Made by a program: the position numbers and the translations under genes
Notes under the pieces: generated by a model
Seen by the model: the letters and a program-made list of their open reading frames with translations, nothing else
Databases searched by the model: none
Told to the model about the DNA's origin: nothing
Origin: a virus
Virus record (IMG/VR): IMGVR_UViG_3300034096_001618
Span: 1 to 64,000 of that record
Strand: one strand, 5' to 3'
Length of the DNA stretch: 64,000 nucleotides
Shown: piece by piece, positions 55,389-63,367 of the stretch
Position numbering within the stretch: position 1 is the stretch's first letter
Layout: the number at the start of each line of letters is the position of its first letter

Positions 55389-55398
55389 GTTAAATTCC

Positions 55399-55758
55399 TT
55401 ATCGCCAAAAGGTTGCTGATAATCCATCTTTATTACAAGTCAAACAAAATTCCATAAATTCTGTATATTTACAGAGCTTATCATGTTCATCTGTTGTAAA
55501 ATTATAATGTTCAACGATTCTATTATTCAATCGTTCTATAGTTACAGGTTGATTGAAATATATACTTAATTTTTCTAAATGACTTGTTTCCAAATTATTC
55601 AAAACTTCAAACAAACTTTTTTGTCCTAAAGGCCTTAGCCCGGGAACCATTTGTGACAAACGCCAAGAATCAAATTGTTGTCTAAATTCAGGCAATAATT
55701 CCTGAACTTTCTTATCAAGAAAAAAATGTTCTTCAATATTTTGGAAATTTATTTTCAT
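55399..55758 (-). CDS. Hypothetical helical protein
   Basis: A 119-residue protein with EEHFFLDKKVQELLPEFRQQF, FDSWRLSQMVPGLRPLGQKS and HLEKLSIYFNQPVTIERLNN. Helical and compact; I recall similar small proteins in T4-like phages beside the membrane protein gene. It leads the four-gene leftward unit ending at 54418. Function unknown. Confidence 0.75.
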   Translation of the reverse strand: MKINFQNIEEHFFLDKKVQELLPEFRQQFDSWRLSQMVPGLRPLGQKSLFEVLNNLETSHLEKLSIYFNQPVTIERLNNRIVEHYNFTTDEHDKLCKYTEFMEFCLTCNKDGLSATFWR

Positions 55759-55838
55759 TATACTATGACAAATTTAAGTTTATATTAACTCTATTGTTTT
55801 GGCTAACAAATCATAAAGAGTAATAATAGGAGAAAAAA

Positions 55839-56984
55839 ATGTCAGACGAGACTTTTCGCCCAAGAAGACCAAATCAAACAGGCGAATCTAATACAACAAA
55901 TCAGGAGAATATTCCATTGAGCAATCCACTAGATTCAGTCAATCAGGTACGTCAACAGGTCAATGAAGGCAATAATCCTAATGATATGCCGGGTGGAGGC
56001 GCATTCAACATTCAAGGTAATGTTCCACCAGCATTTGCTGCTGCTATTCAGGCAGCAAAAAGTGGTCAGCAACCACAGAGCCAGCCACAGAGCCAGCCAA
56101 AACGGGGCCTTAACATGAGTGCTGGTGGCGAATCAACTGCCTATCAGCAGGCTCCTGCTAGTTCTTTGTCAAACGCTTCTGCCAGTGGACACCTTAAGGA
56201 ACTTCTTGAAGGTCTTCGTGGATCGACCACTATTTATGAAGAGCTTCAACTTCCATCAAAGGGAAGGTTCTATAATGGCGAAGATGGACCTATCAATGGC
56301 GTTGTTTCAATTCGACCAATGACTGGTGAAGAAGAACAAATTCTTGCCACTCCAAGATTTGTTAAGAAGGGTCAAGCGATCAACATGATTTTCCAAAAGT
56401 GCCTTAAGGAAGGCTTCCGTGCTGAAAATCTTTTGACAATTGACAGAACTTATCTTCTAATTTATCTTCGTGGTATTTCATACGGTCCAAATTATGACGT
56501 TGAAATCAAGTGTCCAGAATGCGAAACTAAGTTCAGCACAAGCATTGATCTTAACAGTCTATATGTTGAATATACTCCTGATGAATATGGACCAATTCTT
56601 CAAGATGTTTTGCCAAACACAAAGTTGCCATTCAGTTATCGCCTATCAACAGGAAAAGATGAACAAGAAATTCAGGACCATCGTGATCGACGAATCAAGG
56701 CATTCGGAGATAATGGCACAGATGACAGCCTTACCTATCGCACTGCACAACTTTTGAACGACATCGATGGAATCGATAGCAAGACTGAACTTCAGATTCT
56801 CTTGAAAAATCTTCCAATCAATGATGTTTCATATATTCGCAACTGTATTAACGAACCTCCTTTCGGCGTTGACACAAATACAGAAATTGTTTGCCCAAGC
56901 TGTTTATCAGAATTCAGTCTCGATCTGCCTCTTGAAGCAAATTTTTTCTTCCCCAGACGGAAGAAGGCAAAGACGCAAGTCTAG
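55839..56984 (+). CDS. 26: Baseplate hub assembly protein, T4 gp26-like (PF12322 type), 0-frame product
   Basis: A 381-residue protein. The first 115 residues are a disordered Asn/Gln/Pro region absent from T4 gp26. The core starts ELQLPSKGRFYNGEDG and VVSIRPMTGEEEQILATPRF, the hallmark of the gp26-type baseplate family, followed by LLIYLRGISYGPNYDVEIKC. Two zinc pairs (CPEC about 226, CPSC about 356) are present. T4 gp26 helps build the hub. The gene ends at a likely -1 frameshift site at 56939-56948; 381 residues is the unshifted form and about 442 the shifted form. AGGAG site upstream. Confidence 0.85.
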   Translation: MSDETFRPRRPNQTGESNTTNQENIPLSNPLDSVNQVRQQVNEGNNPNDMPGGGAFNIQGNVPPAFAAAIQAAKSGQQPQSQPQSQPKRGLNMSAGGESTAYQQAPASSLSNASASGHLKELLEGLRGSTTIYEELQLPSKGRFYNGEDGPINGVVSIRPMTGEEEQILATPRFVKKGQAINMIFQKCLKEGFRAENLLTIDRTYLLIYLRGISYGPNYDVEIKCPECETKFSTSIDLNSLYVEYTPDEYGPILQDVLPNTKLPFSYRLSTGKDEQEIQDHRDRRIKAFGDNGTDDSLTYRTAQLLNDIDGIDSKTELQILLKNLPINDVSYIRNCINEPPFGVDTNTEIVCPSCLSEFSLDLPLEANFFFPRRKKAKTQV

Positions 56985-57166
56985 CAATCTGGGAAGGACT
57001 AGCAGAAGAGATTTTCTTCTTCCAATATCACATGCATCTAGATATGTCGGGATCAATGAGCTTGCCTATCAATCTTAGAAAATGGATGATCGAAAGATTT
57101 ATTCAGCAAAAGGAAAGCGAAAATAAAGCAATGGATGCACAACAACGCAAGGCAAGAAAAAGGTAG
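56936..57166 (+). CDS. -1 frame extension of the gp26-like protein (probable programmed frameshift product)
   Basis: The -1 frame opens at 56936, inside the gp26-like gene, and runs 76 codons to TAG at 57164-57166, reading KFFLPQTEEGKDASLAIWEG, then AEEIFFFQYHMHLDMSG and SLPINLRKWMIERFIQQKE, with strong coding character. It has no ATG, GTG, TTG or CTG before codon 33, so independent initiation of the whole segment is unlikely. The reader-frame slips at A_AAT_TTT (56939-56945) or T_TTT_TTC (56942-56948). The shifted product would be about 442 residues. It ends 6 bases before the next gene. Confidence 0.75.
   Translation, partial: SKFFLPQTEEGKDASLAIWEGLAEEIFFFQYHMHLDMSGSMSLPINLRKWMIERFIQQKESENKAMDAQQRKARKR
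56939..56948 (+). promoter_or_regulatory. Tandem slippery sequence for -1 frameshifting (AAATTTTTTC)
   Basis: A_AAT_TTT and T_TTT_TTC, both in the zero frame of the gp26-like gene (codons AAT at 56940, TTT at 56943, TTC at 56946), are canonical X_XXY_YYZ heptamers. Downstream structure was not assessed by folding. Confidence 0.65.
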
Positions 57167-57172
57167 ATATAA

Positions 57173-57913
57173 ATGACTAAAGAAAGATATCAAAATCCAA
57201 ATTGCGGTGATACCATCAATCTACGACTGTTTACTTATAACAGCAACAGTCGTAGAGATGTTAAAGAAATTACCCAAGTACAAATCTTTACTATTGATCC
57301 AACTTTAAAAAGTGAATCCAATCCTGAAGGCCTAAGACTGGTAGAAACAATTTCTGGAGCCAGTGTTGTTAAATCTAATACAGGCGAATATATCTTGTCA
57401 GTTTTTCTTGACCAAGAAATTTATGGCGTAGGATCATATTATGATGTATGGAATGTAGTTTTTGAAAATGGCGATTGCCTAAGTAATAGTATAAATAATA
57501 AATTTAACATTTATGCTGATCTTTGGTTTACTACGCCAACGCCAATAATTTATGATTTTAATTTTGCATTTAGACCCAATCGAATCAGAAAAGGCACTAA
57601 ACGCTACATTCAGATTGCGGTCACACCAAATGTTCCACGAGGTGCCGATCTATTAAAGTATTACGAAAATATCGCCATAGTCTCCGATATTAAGATATCA
57701 ATGGAAATGTACTGCGGGGAATGTGTACCAGCAGAAAATGACCTAAGATTGATTATAGATCGGCACCTAGTGGACTATCGTGAAGATAGCTATGCATATT
57801 GGTTTTTAGATACAACTCAATATGATGAAGGAATTTATAACATTTGGTTTGAAACTACTTCTGGCGAAAGCACATATGTTTCAGAAAAATATGCTCTTCA
57901 AATCTACAACTAA
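57173..57913 (+). CDS. Putative tail or baseplate structural protein
   Basis: A 246-residue protein, predicted largely beta: CGDTINLRLFTYNSNSRRD, VQIFTIDPTLKSESN, GEYILSVFLDQEIYGVGSYY, WFTTPTPIIYDFNFAFRPNR, and a C-terminal ESTYVSEKYALQIYN. The pattern (repeated beta-sandwich, PNRIRKGTKRYIQIAVTPNV) resembles phage tail structural proteins. Starts 6 bases after the frameshift product's stop, so it is coupled to the gp26-like gene. No family name recognised. Confidence 0.75.
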   Translation: MTKERYQNPNCGDTINLRLFTYNSNSRRDVKEITQVQIFTIDPTLKSESNPEGLRLVETISGASVVKSNTGEYILSVFLDQEIYGVGSYYDVWNVVFENGDCLSNSINNKFNIYADLWFTTPTPIIYDFNFAFRPNRIRKGTKRYIQIAVTPNVPRGADLLKYYENIAIVSDIKISMEMYCGECVPAENDLRLIIDRHLVDYREDSYAYWFLDTTQYDEGIYNIWFETTSGESTYVSEKYALQIYN

Positions 57914-57990
57914 CTGATTTTTTCTTTACAAGTTTAATTTTTTCCTGTACATTTCTCCTAGATAGCATCCGATCAAAGAGAAACAATACT

Positions 57991-59610
57991 ATGTCTGTTT
58001 CGACCACAAAGCTTGATTTTTGGATCGTCAACAAAATCAATGTAATGTTTATCGGTCGCCATGGCGTTGGAAAAACAGCCATGGTAAAAGAATCTTTTGA
58101 TAGACACAAGCTCAAATGGCAATATTTTAGTGCTAGCACCATGGACCCATGGTGCGATTTCATTGGCGTTCCTCGTGAACGTACTGAAAATAAAATTTCC
58201 ACAGCCTTTGAAATCGTTCGTGATATAGCCAAAGTTGAACCAACTGCTGCTATAACCTATGTGGTGGAAAATTGGAAACTTGATGTAAATCAAGCAAAAT
58301 TAATGGTTGAACATGCTTTAAGACCTGAGGGACAAACATTTCTTGACATTGTTCGACCACAACTTTTTGCAAGTGGTGACATTGAAGCATTGTTTTTTGA
58401 TGAATTTAATCGTAGCCCTAAAAAAGTTCGTAACGCTGTAATGGAACTGATTCAATTTGGCTCAATTAATGGTCATAAATTTCCAAAACTTAGATTTGTT
58501 TGGGCCGCTATTAATCCAGATGATGATGAACAAGAAAAATATGATGTAGAAGTTCTAGACGCAGCGCACAAAGACCGTTTTCCTGTTCAAGAATATATTC
58601 CTTACAAACCAAATGCTGAATGGTTTAGGAAGAATTATGGTCAGCGTCTTGCTGATTCGGCTCTCATTTGGTGGGATGAACTCACTGATGAAGTAAAGCG
58701 TAACGTAAGTCCTCGCAGACTCCAATATGCCATGGACATGTACAAATTAAAAGGTGACGTTAGAGACGTATTACCAATCAACTGTAATGTCAACAAATTG
58801 CTAACTGCTCTAAAAACTGGCCCAATTACTGAGAAATTAGAAGAATTAATCTCTACTCGTGACGAGGCAGAAACCAGTAAGTTTCTCGAAAATGAAAATA
58901 ATTTCTCTTCAGCAATTAAACATATTATTAAATCTGAAAGCTTCTTGGAATTTTTTGTTCCTCTTATGCCTAATGAAAAAATTAGCAGCCTTATGGCTAC
59001 AGATGAAAAAATCTGCAACCATATCATCAATAATTTAGACAAGGTCCCAGCCTTTCATAAAATTAGTAAAGAAATTATGAAAGCCAATCTTGATGCCTCG
59101 CTCGTAAAAAAGCTTCGTAGATCTTTGACAGAAAACGAAAATTTAGCCAAGGCCTTCGCAAAAGATGCAATTGAATGTCCCAAAGCGCCTATCCAAATTC
59201 ATTTCAACAAAAGAAAAACTAATTGGACCAATGATTTAGTTCTGATTAAATCAATGCCAATAGATAGCGTCAACCAAAGATTTGCAGTTTACGAAAAAAT
59301 AAAAAATGGTATCCCTGAAAAAATAACACAAGAAGAATCTATTGAAACTTTAAAAATAATCAACAATATATTTTCAAATAACAATATTATAGGAACAACA
59401 CAAGAACGAGATCGTTGGCAATTTGCTTCAATTGTAGCAGATTCAGCTTTCGATAAAATTTTCGGCATCATAAATCATTGCCTGCATAATATGCACAAAG
59501 AAAGCAAACTCTCTATTGATGAGATTATTAAAAACAATGACAACAATTTTAATGAATTGTTTAAAACAATTAATCAATTGGGCCTCAATTTCAAGCTATC
59601 TGTTTCATAA
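57991..59610 (+). CDS. MoxR-type AAA+ ATPase
   Basis: A 539-residue AAA+ ATPase. Walker A: FIGRHGVGKTAMVKES (about residue 22); Walker B: IEALFFDEFNRSPKKVRNAV (about 131); sensor I WAAINPDD; arginine finger DAAHKDRFP; sensor II NVSPRRLQYA. The layout matches MoxR-family chaperone ATPases. The C-terminal 250 residues (helical, ending FKTINQLGLNFKLSVS) are an extension. It is followed after 36 bases by a VWA-domain partner, the usual MoxR arrangement. Expected role: ATP-driven remodelling or loading of a target by the VWA partner. Confidence 0.9.
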   Translation: MSVSTTKLDFWIVNKINVMFIGRHGVGKTAMVKESFDRHKLKWQYFSASTMDPWCDFIGVPRERTENKISTAFEIVRDIAKVEPTAAITYVVENWKLDVNQAKLMVEHALRPEGQTFLDIVRPQLFASGDIEALFFDEFNRSPKKVRNAVMELIQFGSINGHKFPKLRFVWAAINPDDDEQEKYDVEVLDAAHKDRFPVQEYIPYKPNAEWFRKNYGQRLADSALIWWDELTDEVKRNVSPRRLQYAMDMYKLKGDVRDVLPINCNVNKLLTALKTGPITEKLEELISTRDEAETSKFLENENNFSSAIKHIIKSESFLEFFVPLMPNEKISSLMATDEKICNHIINNLDKVPAFHKISKEIMKANLDASLVKKLRRSLTENENLAKAFAKDAIECPKAPIQIHFNKRKTNWTNDLVLIKSMPIDSVNQRFAVYEKIKNGIPEKITQEESIETLKIINNIFSNNNIIGTTQERDRWQFASIVADSAFDKIFGIINHCLHNMHKESKLSIDEIIKNNDNNFNELFKTINQLGLNFKLSVS

Positions 59611-59646
59611 ATGAGAAAAATTAGTTGTCATCGTTGAGGAATAATT

Positions 59647-60984
59647 ATGAGTGTTCTGGATATTGCAGTATCAGAAAAAAATGATGTTAAAATAACCAAT
59701 GAAGAGTGGTTTGAAATTAGCAGCGCACTAGAGCCTCATCATGCCGTTTTCTATAAAGTCTGGCAGATGGGCAAACCAATATTCAATGAAGAAATTTCAA
59801 CCGCTGCCGTTCAATTTGACGAAGAAGGAAAATTTATATTGTTTTATTTTAATCCTAAATTTTGGAAGTCTCTAGATCTTTACAATCGTTTATTTGTCAT
59901 TTGCCATGAAGCATTGCATATTGTTCTTAATCATGGCATTAGATCAAAAGATGATAAAATTAATCGACAAGCATGTAATACTGCTATGGATATTGTTGTA
60001 AATCACACACTTATTCGTAACTTTGGATTTGAACGAAATAAAATTACAAATGGAGAAGAATACTGCTGGGTCGATACAGTATTTAAGGATCATGAAACAT
60101 TACCACCAAGCAACAATCAATTTGAATTTTATTATAATCTTTTTGAAAAATTTTATGGTGACGGCAATATGGGCGATGGTGAAGGAGGTGGACCAAAAAC
60201 TGTTGATGATCATGAATCCATGGGAGAAAAATCTGGGAATTGGAACAAATTTATCGATCAATTAAATAATGGTCTTTCAGATGAAGAAAAAGAAAGTCTA
60301 AAATCAACAGTAGATAAACATTTTCAAAAAGAACCACCAAAAAATGATAACTCAAATCTAAATTCACCCGCTGGTTCCAATACTGGCGGTCTGTGGACTT
60401 TTGCAAGTGCTAAGAAATATAAAAAAATTCTTAAATGGGAAACTGTTATCAAAAAATGGGCGCAAAAAAGAATAATAGAAAGTTATCGTGATGTTGAACA
60501 ATGGGCAAGAACCAATAGACGCATGACGCTTCTCCCTAAAGAAATGATTCTACCAAGCGAAATGGAAGTCGATGAACGTGATTATGTTGAAAATAAAATT
60601 GATGTTTGGTTTTTTCTTGATACAAGTGGATCATGCTGGACTCTAAAAGATAGATTTTTTGCTGCTGCTGAATCTTTGCCAGAAAAAAGATTCAATGTAA
60701 GACTATTTTGCTTTGATACGAATGTGCAAGAAACCAACTTAAAAGAAAGAAAGATATATGGAGGCGGAGGCACTTCTTTCAGCATCATTGAACAATATAT
60801 TCAAAGAACTATGCAAAATGAAAATGTTAAATACCCCAACGCTGTTTGGATTTTAACAGATGGTTATGGAAATCAAGTGAAACCATTGCATCCTGAAAAA
60901 TGGCATTGGTTCTTAACAGAAGGTGGAGTTAAAAATTACATTGACGAAAAATCAAATGTCTTTAGTCTTAAAGATTTTGAATAA
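59647..60984 (+). CDS. VWA-domain protein with HExxH metallopeptidase-like N-terminus (DUF2201/COG3864 type)
   Basis: A 445-residue protein with two domains. The N-terminal part (residues about 70-130) has a metallopeptidase-like signature LFVICHEALHIVLNHGIRSK and CNTAMDIVVNHTL. The C-terminal VWA domain (about 318-430) has a MIDAS-like loop FFLDTSGSCWTLKDRF, GGGGTSFSIIEQYI and VWILTDGYGN. The predicted-metallopeptidase plus VWA arrangement is typical of partners of MoxR-type ATPases; whether the HExxH is catalytic is uncertain. Starts after GAGGAA. It converges with the nuclease-like gene. Confidence 0.85.
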   Translation: MSVLDIAVSEKNDVKITNEEWFEISSALEPHHAVFYKVWQMGKPIFNEEISTAAVQFDEEGKFILFYFNPKFWKSLDLYNRLFVICHEALHIVLNHGIRSKDDKINRQACNTAMDIVVNHTLIRNFGFERNKITNGEEYCWVDTVFKDHETLPPSNNQFEFYYNLFEKFYGDGNMGDGEGGGPKTVDDHESMGEKSGNWNKFIDQLNNGLSDEEKESLKSTVDKHFQKEPPKNDNSNLNSPAGSNTGGLWTFASAKKYKKILKWETVIKKWAQKRIIESYRDVEQWARTNRRMTLLPKEMILPSEMEVDERDYVENKIDVWFFLDTSGSCWTLKDRFFAAAESLPEKRFNVRLFCFDTNVQETNLKERKIYGGGGTSFSIIEQYIQRTMQNENVKYPNAVWILTDGYGNQVKPLHPEKWHWFLTEGGVKNYIDEKSNVFSLKDFE

Positions 60985-60989
60985 TTGAC

Positions 60990-61562
60990 TTAATTATTTT
61001 CGTCTAATTTCAATTGTTCTTTATCAATGAAAAATGAATCATCAAGCTTAAGAAGCTGTTCAAGCGCAACTGCTGTCCACTCACGATACTTCATTGAATA
61101 ATTGAATTGATTCCCTGCTAATTCTTCTGTTAATACAAATGCCAACCAAGGCTTTCTTGTCTTTTTCCAACACATCATAGGCTTACGACCACAACGCTCA
61201 CTATCACTTGTCGCTTGCTTTAAAAAATTATCTAATTCACTATTGCCATTTATAAAAACAGAACTCATGTCAATACCATCGTATCCGCCTTTGGATTCAA
61301 TCACAAACTTGAATCCTTTCATGACTACGATATCACCAGAGAAAACCTCTCTTGCGTGAGCAGGAAGAACAGCTTGGCTCCATCTTGCCCCTGATCCAAC
61401 AGTTCTGCTAAAAGGTTGACCAAATCGTTCAGTTAAAATCTTAGTTAAGTCTAGTTCTGTGCGACTGCCTTTTTTCTTGCCATTTACTTTTTTCTTTTTC
61501 TTGTTCGCAAGAAGGCTGTCGTCTTGAACAAAATCATCATATTCTTCAAAGTCATGTTTCAT
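60990..61562 (-). CDS. PD-(D/E)XK nuclease-like protein (Holliday junction resolvase-like)
   Basis: A 190-residue protein with an acidic and then basic N-terminus (KKKKKVNGKKKGSRTELDLTK) and a core TERFGQPFSRTVGSGARWSQ, VFSGDIVVMKGFKFVIESKGG. The order E(R..E), G-S-G, D-I-V and E-S-K fits the PD-(D/E)XK nuclease pattern used by archaeal-type Hjc resolvases and other phage nucleases. It would act in phage DNA recombination or repair. It lies 16 bases after the amidotransferase gene and may be its operon partner. Confidence 0.75.
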   Translation of the reverse strand: MKHDFEEYDDFVQDDSLLANKKKKKVNGKKKGSRTELDLTKILTERFGQPFSRTVGSGARWSQAVLPAHAREVFSGDIVVMKGFKFVIESKGGYDGIDMSSVFINGNSELDNFLKQATSDSERCGRKPMMCWKKTRKPWLAFVLTEELAGNQFNYSMKYREWTAVALEQLLKLDDSFFIDKEQLKLDENN

Positions 61563-61578
61563 AATTTAATTGAGTAGA

Positions 61579-62715
61579 TCATCGATTTATAATTACACTC
61601 ATATCTTCTAATTCTTTTCTTTTACATTCTAAATCTGCTAAAAGTTCTTCAAATTCATTTTTACTAATTGAATTTTCTTGAGTCAATTGCTCACAATATT
61701 GTCTGATGTTATTGACGACATCTATAATTTCATCACACTTTTTATTCAAAAGATCTAACCTAAAATTACTCATGACTTCAATTTCCTCTACTTTTTCATA
61801 CTGTTCACATTCATTCAGTTCACTAATAATGTTAAAATTTGAAGAATATGATTTAATTTTAAAATGCTTTCCATCATATTGCCAAGGTTTCATTTCCCCT
61901 TTTTGAATTTCATATTTGTTAACTTTTCTTATATGATTTTGCTTTTCATCAGTTTGGAAACACCAAATTTGGTTTTCTGGTATTTCAATTAATTTTTGAG
62001 ATTTAGGGAATCCTTTTATTAAACCAAATTCTTTAATTGATTCTTCCCAAATATTAGGCTCTGAAATAAAGAAAATTTGTCCCAAATATTCCCGACAATC
62101 CACTATCCATAAAGGTCTATGTTGATTTCTAAAAAGCCACAACCATCTCTCGCCAATTGGACCTCGTTTTCCAACAGCGACAGCCATATGGCCTTCATTT
62201 ATCAAACTAAATGCTTCTTTAATTCCAGAAAGAATATCAGAACAATATTCCGAATCAAATATATCATCTGTGTTTTGAGAATTTTCAATTATTCTCAATA
62301 GTATTTCTGAATCACAATTTGATTTTACTTCATATTTTTGTCTGAGAGATTGATACTCACAATCATCAATTCTGCCATTGTGAATTAAACCTAAAGATTT
62401 GTCTGAACTTGTAAATGGATGATTGTTAAAATTATGAATTGGTTCGCCAACACCCTTAGAAGCGCCACGAGAATGACAAAGTAAAATATTTAAATTATAT
62501 TTTGACAGATTTTGCCAAACATCTTTTTTTACAAAATCTTTTGATCTTGTTGGTTCTTTGTGAAAAACAACATGACCTTCAATGCCTTTTTCTACACCCC
62601 AGAAACCACTTGCATCAATTCCACGAGATTCACTTTTCTCAAATAACTTAGAGATAATTTTAAAACTTATAATCGGTTTTTTGGATTCACCAATAAACCC
62701 AGCTACACCACAAAT
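61579..62715 (-). CDS. Class II glutamine amidotransferase (GATase), ATT start codon
   Basis: A 378-residue protein. Using an ATT at 62713-62715 as start gives [M]CGVAGFIGES, the exact N-terminus of class II amidotransferases, whose catalytic Cys must be residue 2. Downstream: FEKSESRGIDASGFWG, ILLCHSRGASKGVGEPIHNF, SLGLIHNGRIDDCEYQSLRQ and NCDSEILLRII, all class II landmarks. An in-frame TGA is two codons upstream and AGGTGA lies 3 bases before ATT, so no other start fits. The C-terminal third is a coiled coil (KCDEIIDVVNNIRQYCEQL). It likely supplies ammonia from glutamine to a partner; the partner is not evident, though an amidoligase is encoded at 20536. See the leader ORF at 62703. Confidence 0.85.
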   Translation of the reverse strand: MCGVAGFIGESKKPIISFKIISKLFEKSESRGIDASGFWGVEKGIEGHVVFHKEPTRSKDFVKKDVWQNLSKYNLNILLCHSRGASKGVGEPIHNFNNHPFTSSDKSLGLIHNGRIDDCEYQSLRQKYEVKSNCDSEILLRIIENSQNTDDIFDSEYCSDILSGIKEAFSLINEGHMAVAVGKRGPIGERWLWLFRNQHRPLWIVDCREYLGQIFFISEPNIWEESIKEFGLIKGFPKSQKLIEIPENQIWCFQTDEKQNHIRKVNKYEIQKGEMKPWQYDGKHFKIKSYSSNFNIISELNECEQYEKVEEIEVMSNFRLDLLNKKCDEIIDVVNNIRQYCEQLTQENSISKNEFEELLADLECKRKELEDMSVIINR

Positions 62716-62765
62716 ATGTCACCTGATTTACCAAACTTGTAAAAGATTGGAATGGCACCTTTCAT
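62703..62765 (-). CDS. Possible 20-codon leader ORF overlapping the amidotransferase start
   Basis: MKGAIPIFYKFGKSGDIFVV then stop, in another frame, ends 13 bases inside the amidotransferase gene. Its translation would bring ribosomes to the ATT start and could allow reinitiation. It has a poor ribosome site (AAAGG only 2 bases away), so it may be chance. Confidence 0.35.
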   Translation of the reverse strand: MKGAIPIFYKFGKSGDIFVV

Positions 62766-62788
62766 TGCCTTTAAATAAAATTTACTTT

Positions 62789-63367
62789 TTACATTGCATC
62801 TAATTGACCTGTACTTCCGCCAAGTGGAGGTGCGGCCATGTCTTGTCCAGTTCCACCTACTGGCGGAGTACCCTGCTGCGCTTGATCCATTGTTTCTGGA
62901 GTTGGAGGTGCGCCTGCTGCTGCTGGCGATGCTGCTGGCTCAGACTGCGGTGGTTTTTCTGGTTTATTTTCTGTTGCCGCCGTAGTTTTAGTTTCTTTGT
63001 TTTGATCTTTAGGTGATTCAGTAGGCGTCAATTTGTTGATTGGCACACCCATATCTGCAACTAATTTTTCTAAAAGTGTAGAAACAGCACTTATTGTTCC
63101 GGGTAAATCGTTTTTTTCATCAATCGATTTCATTATTGCAACGCCTGCCTTTTGAAGAACCACAAGATTCTCTCGTTCATCTTTAGGCCAACTACTGTGC
63201 AATACACGACGAATCAAATTAACAATACGCATAGAATATTGAGTTAAATCTCGTGATCCCATATTCTGAGCATCATCACGCAATTCTTGCAAAGCAGCAA
63301 GAATATCTCCTACTTTTTGTGCTAAATAGGCTTGTGTTTCAAATAATAAAAAATCTTTAAATCTCAT
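62789..63367 (-). CDS. Protein with capsid-targeting-like N-terminus
   Basis: A 192-residue protein starting MRFKDFLLFETQAYL; L8-F9-E10 matches the T4 leader and gp21 site in both sequence and position. A helical core (DILAALQELRDDAQNM; YSMRIVNLIRRVLHSS; residues 20-110) and a Pro/Ala/Gln-rich tail (PPQSEPAASPAAAGAPP) follow. Its start overlaps the CTP synthase stop (ATGA), an odd coupling of a packaged-type protein to a nucleotide enzyme. Probably enters the head. Confidence 0.8.
   Translation of the reverse strand: MRFKDFLLFETQAYLAQKVGDILAALQELRDDAQNMGSRDLTQYSMRIVNLIRRVLHSSWPKDERENLVVLQKAGVAIMKSIDEKNDLPGTISAVSTLLEKLVADMGVPINKLTPTESPKDQNKETKTTAATENKPEKPPQSEPAASPAAAGAPPTPETMDQAQQGTPPVGGTGQDMAAPPLGGSTGQLDAM

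Noticed and set aside
57032-57166. Independent 44-codon gene from ATG at 57032 instead of a frameshift extension
   Set aside because: No ribosome site precedes this ATG and the coding-like sequence in the same frame starts about 32 codons earlier, so frameshifting explains it better.
61579-62298. Shorter amidotransferase-free reading starting near 62298
   Set aside because: This would discard the catalytic N-terminal half, whose sequence continues in frame and without stops up to 62715 with all class II landmarks.
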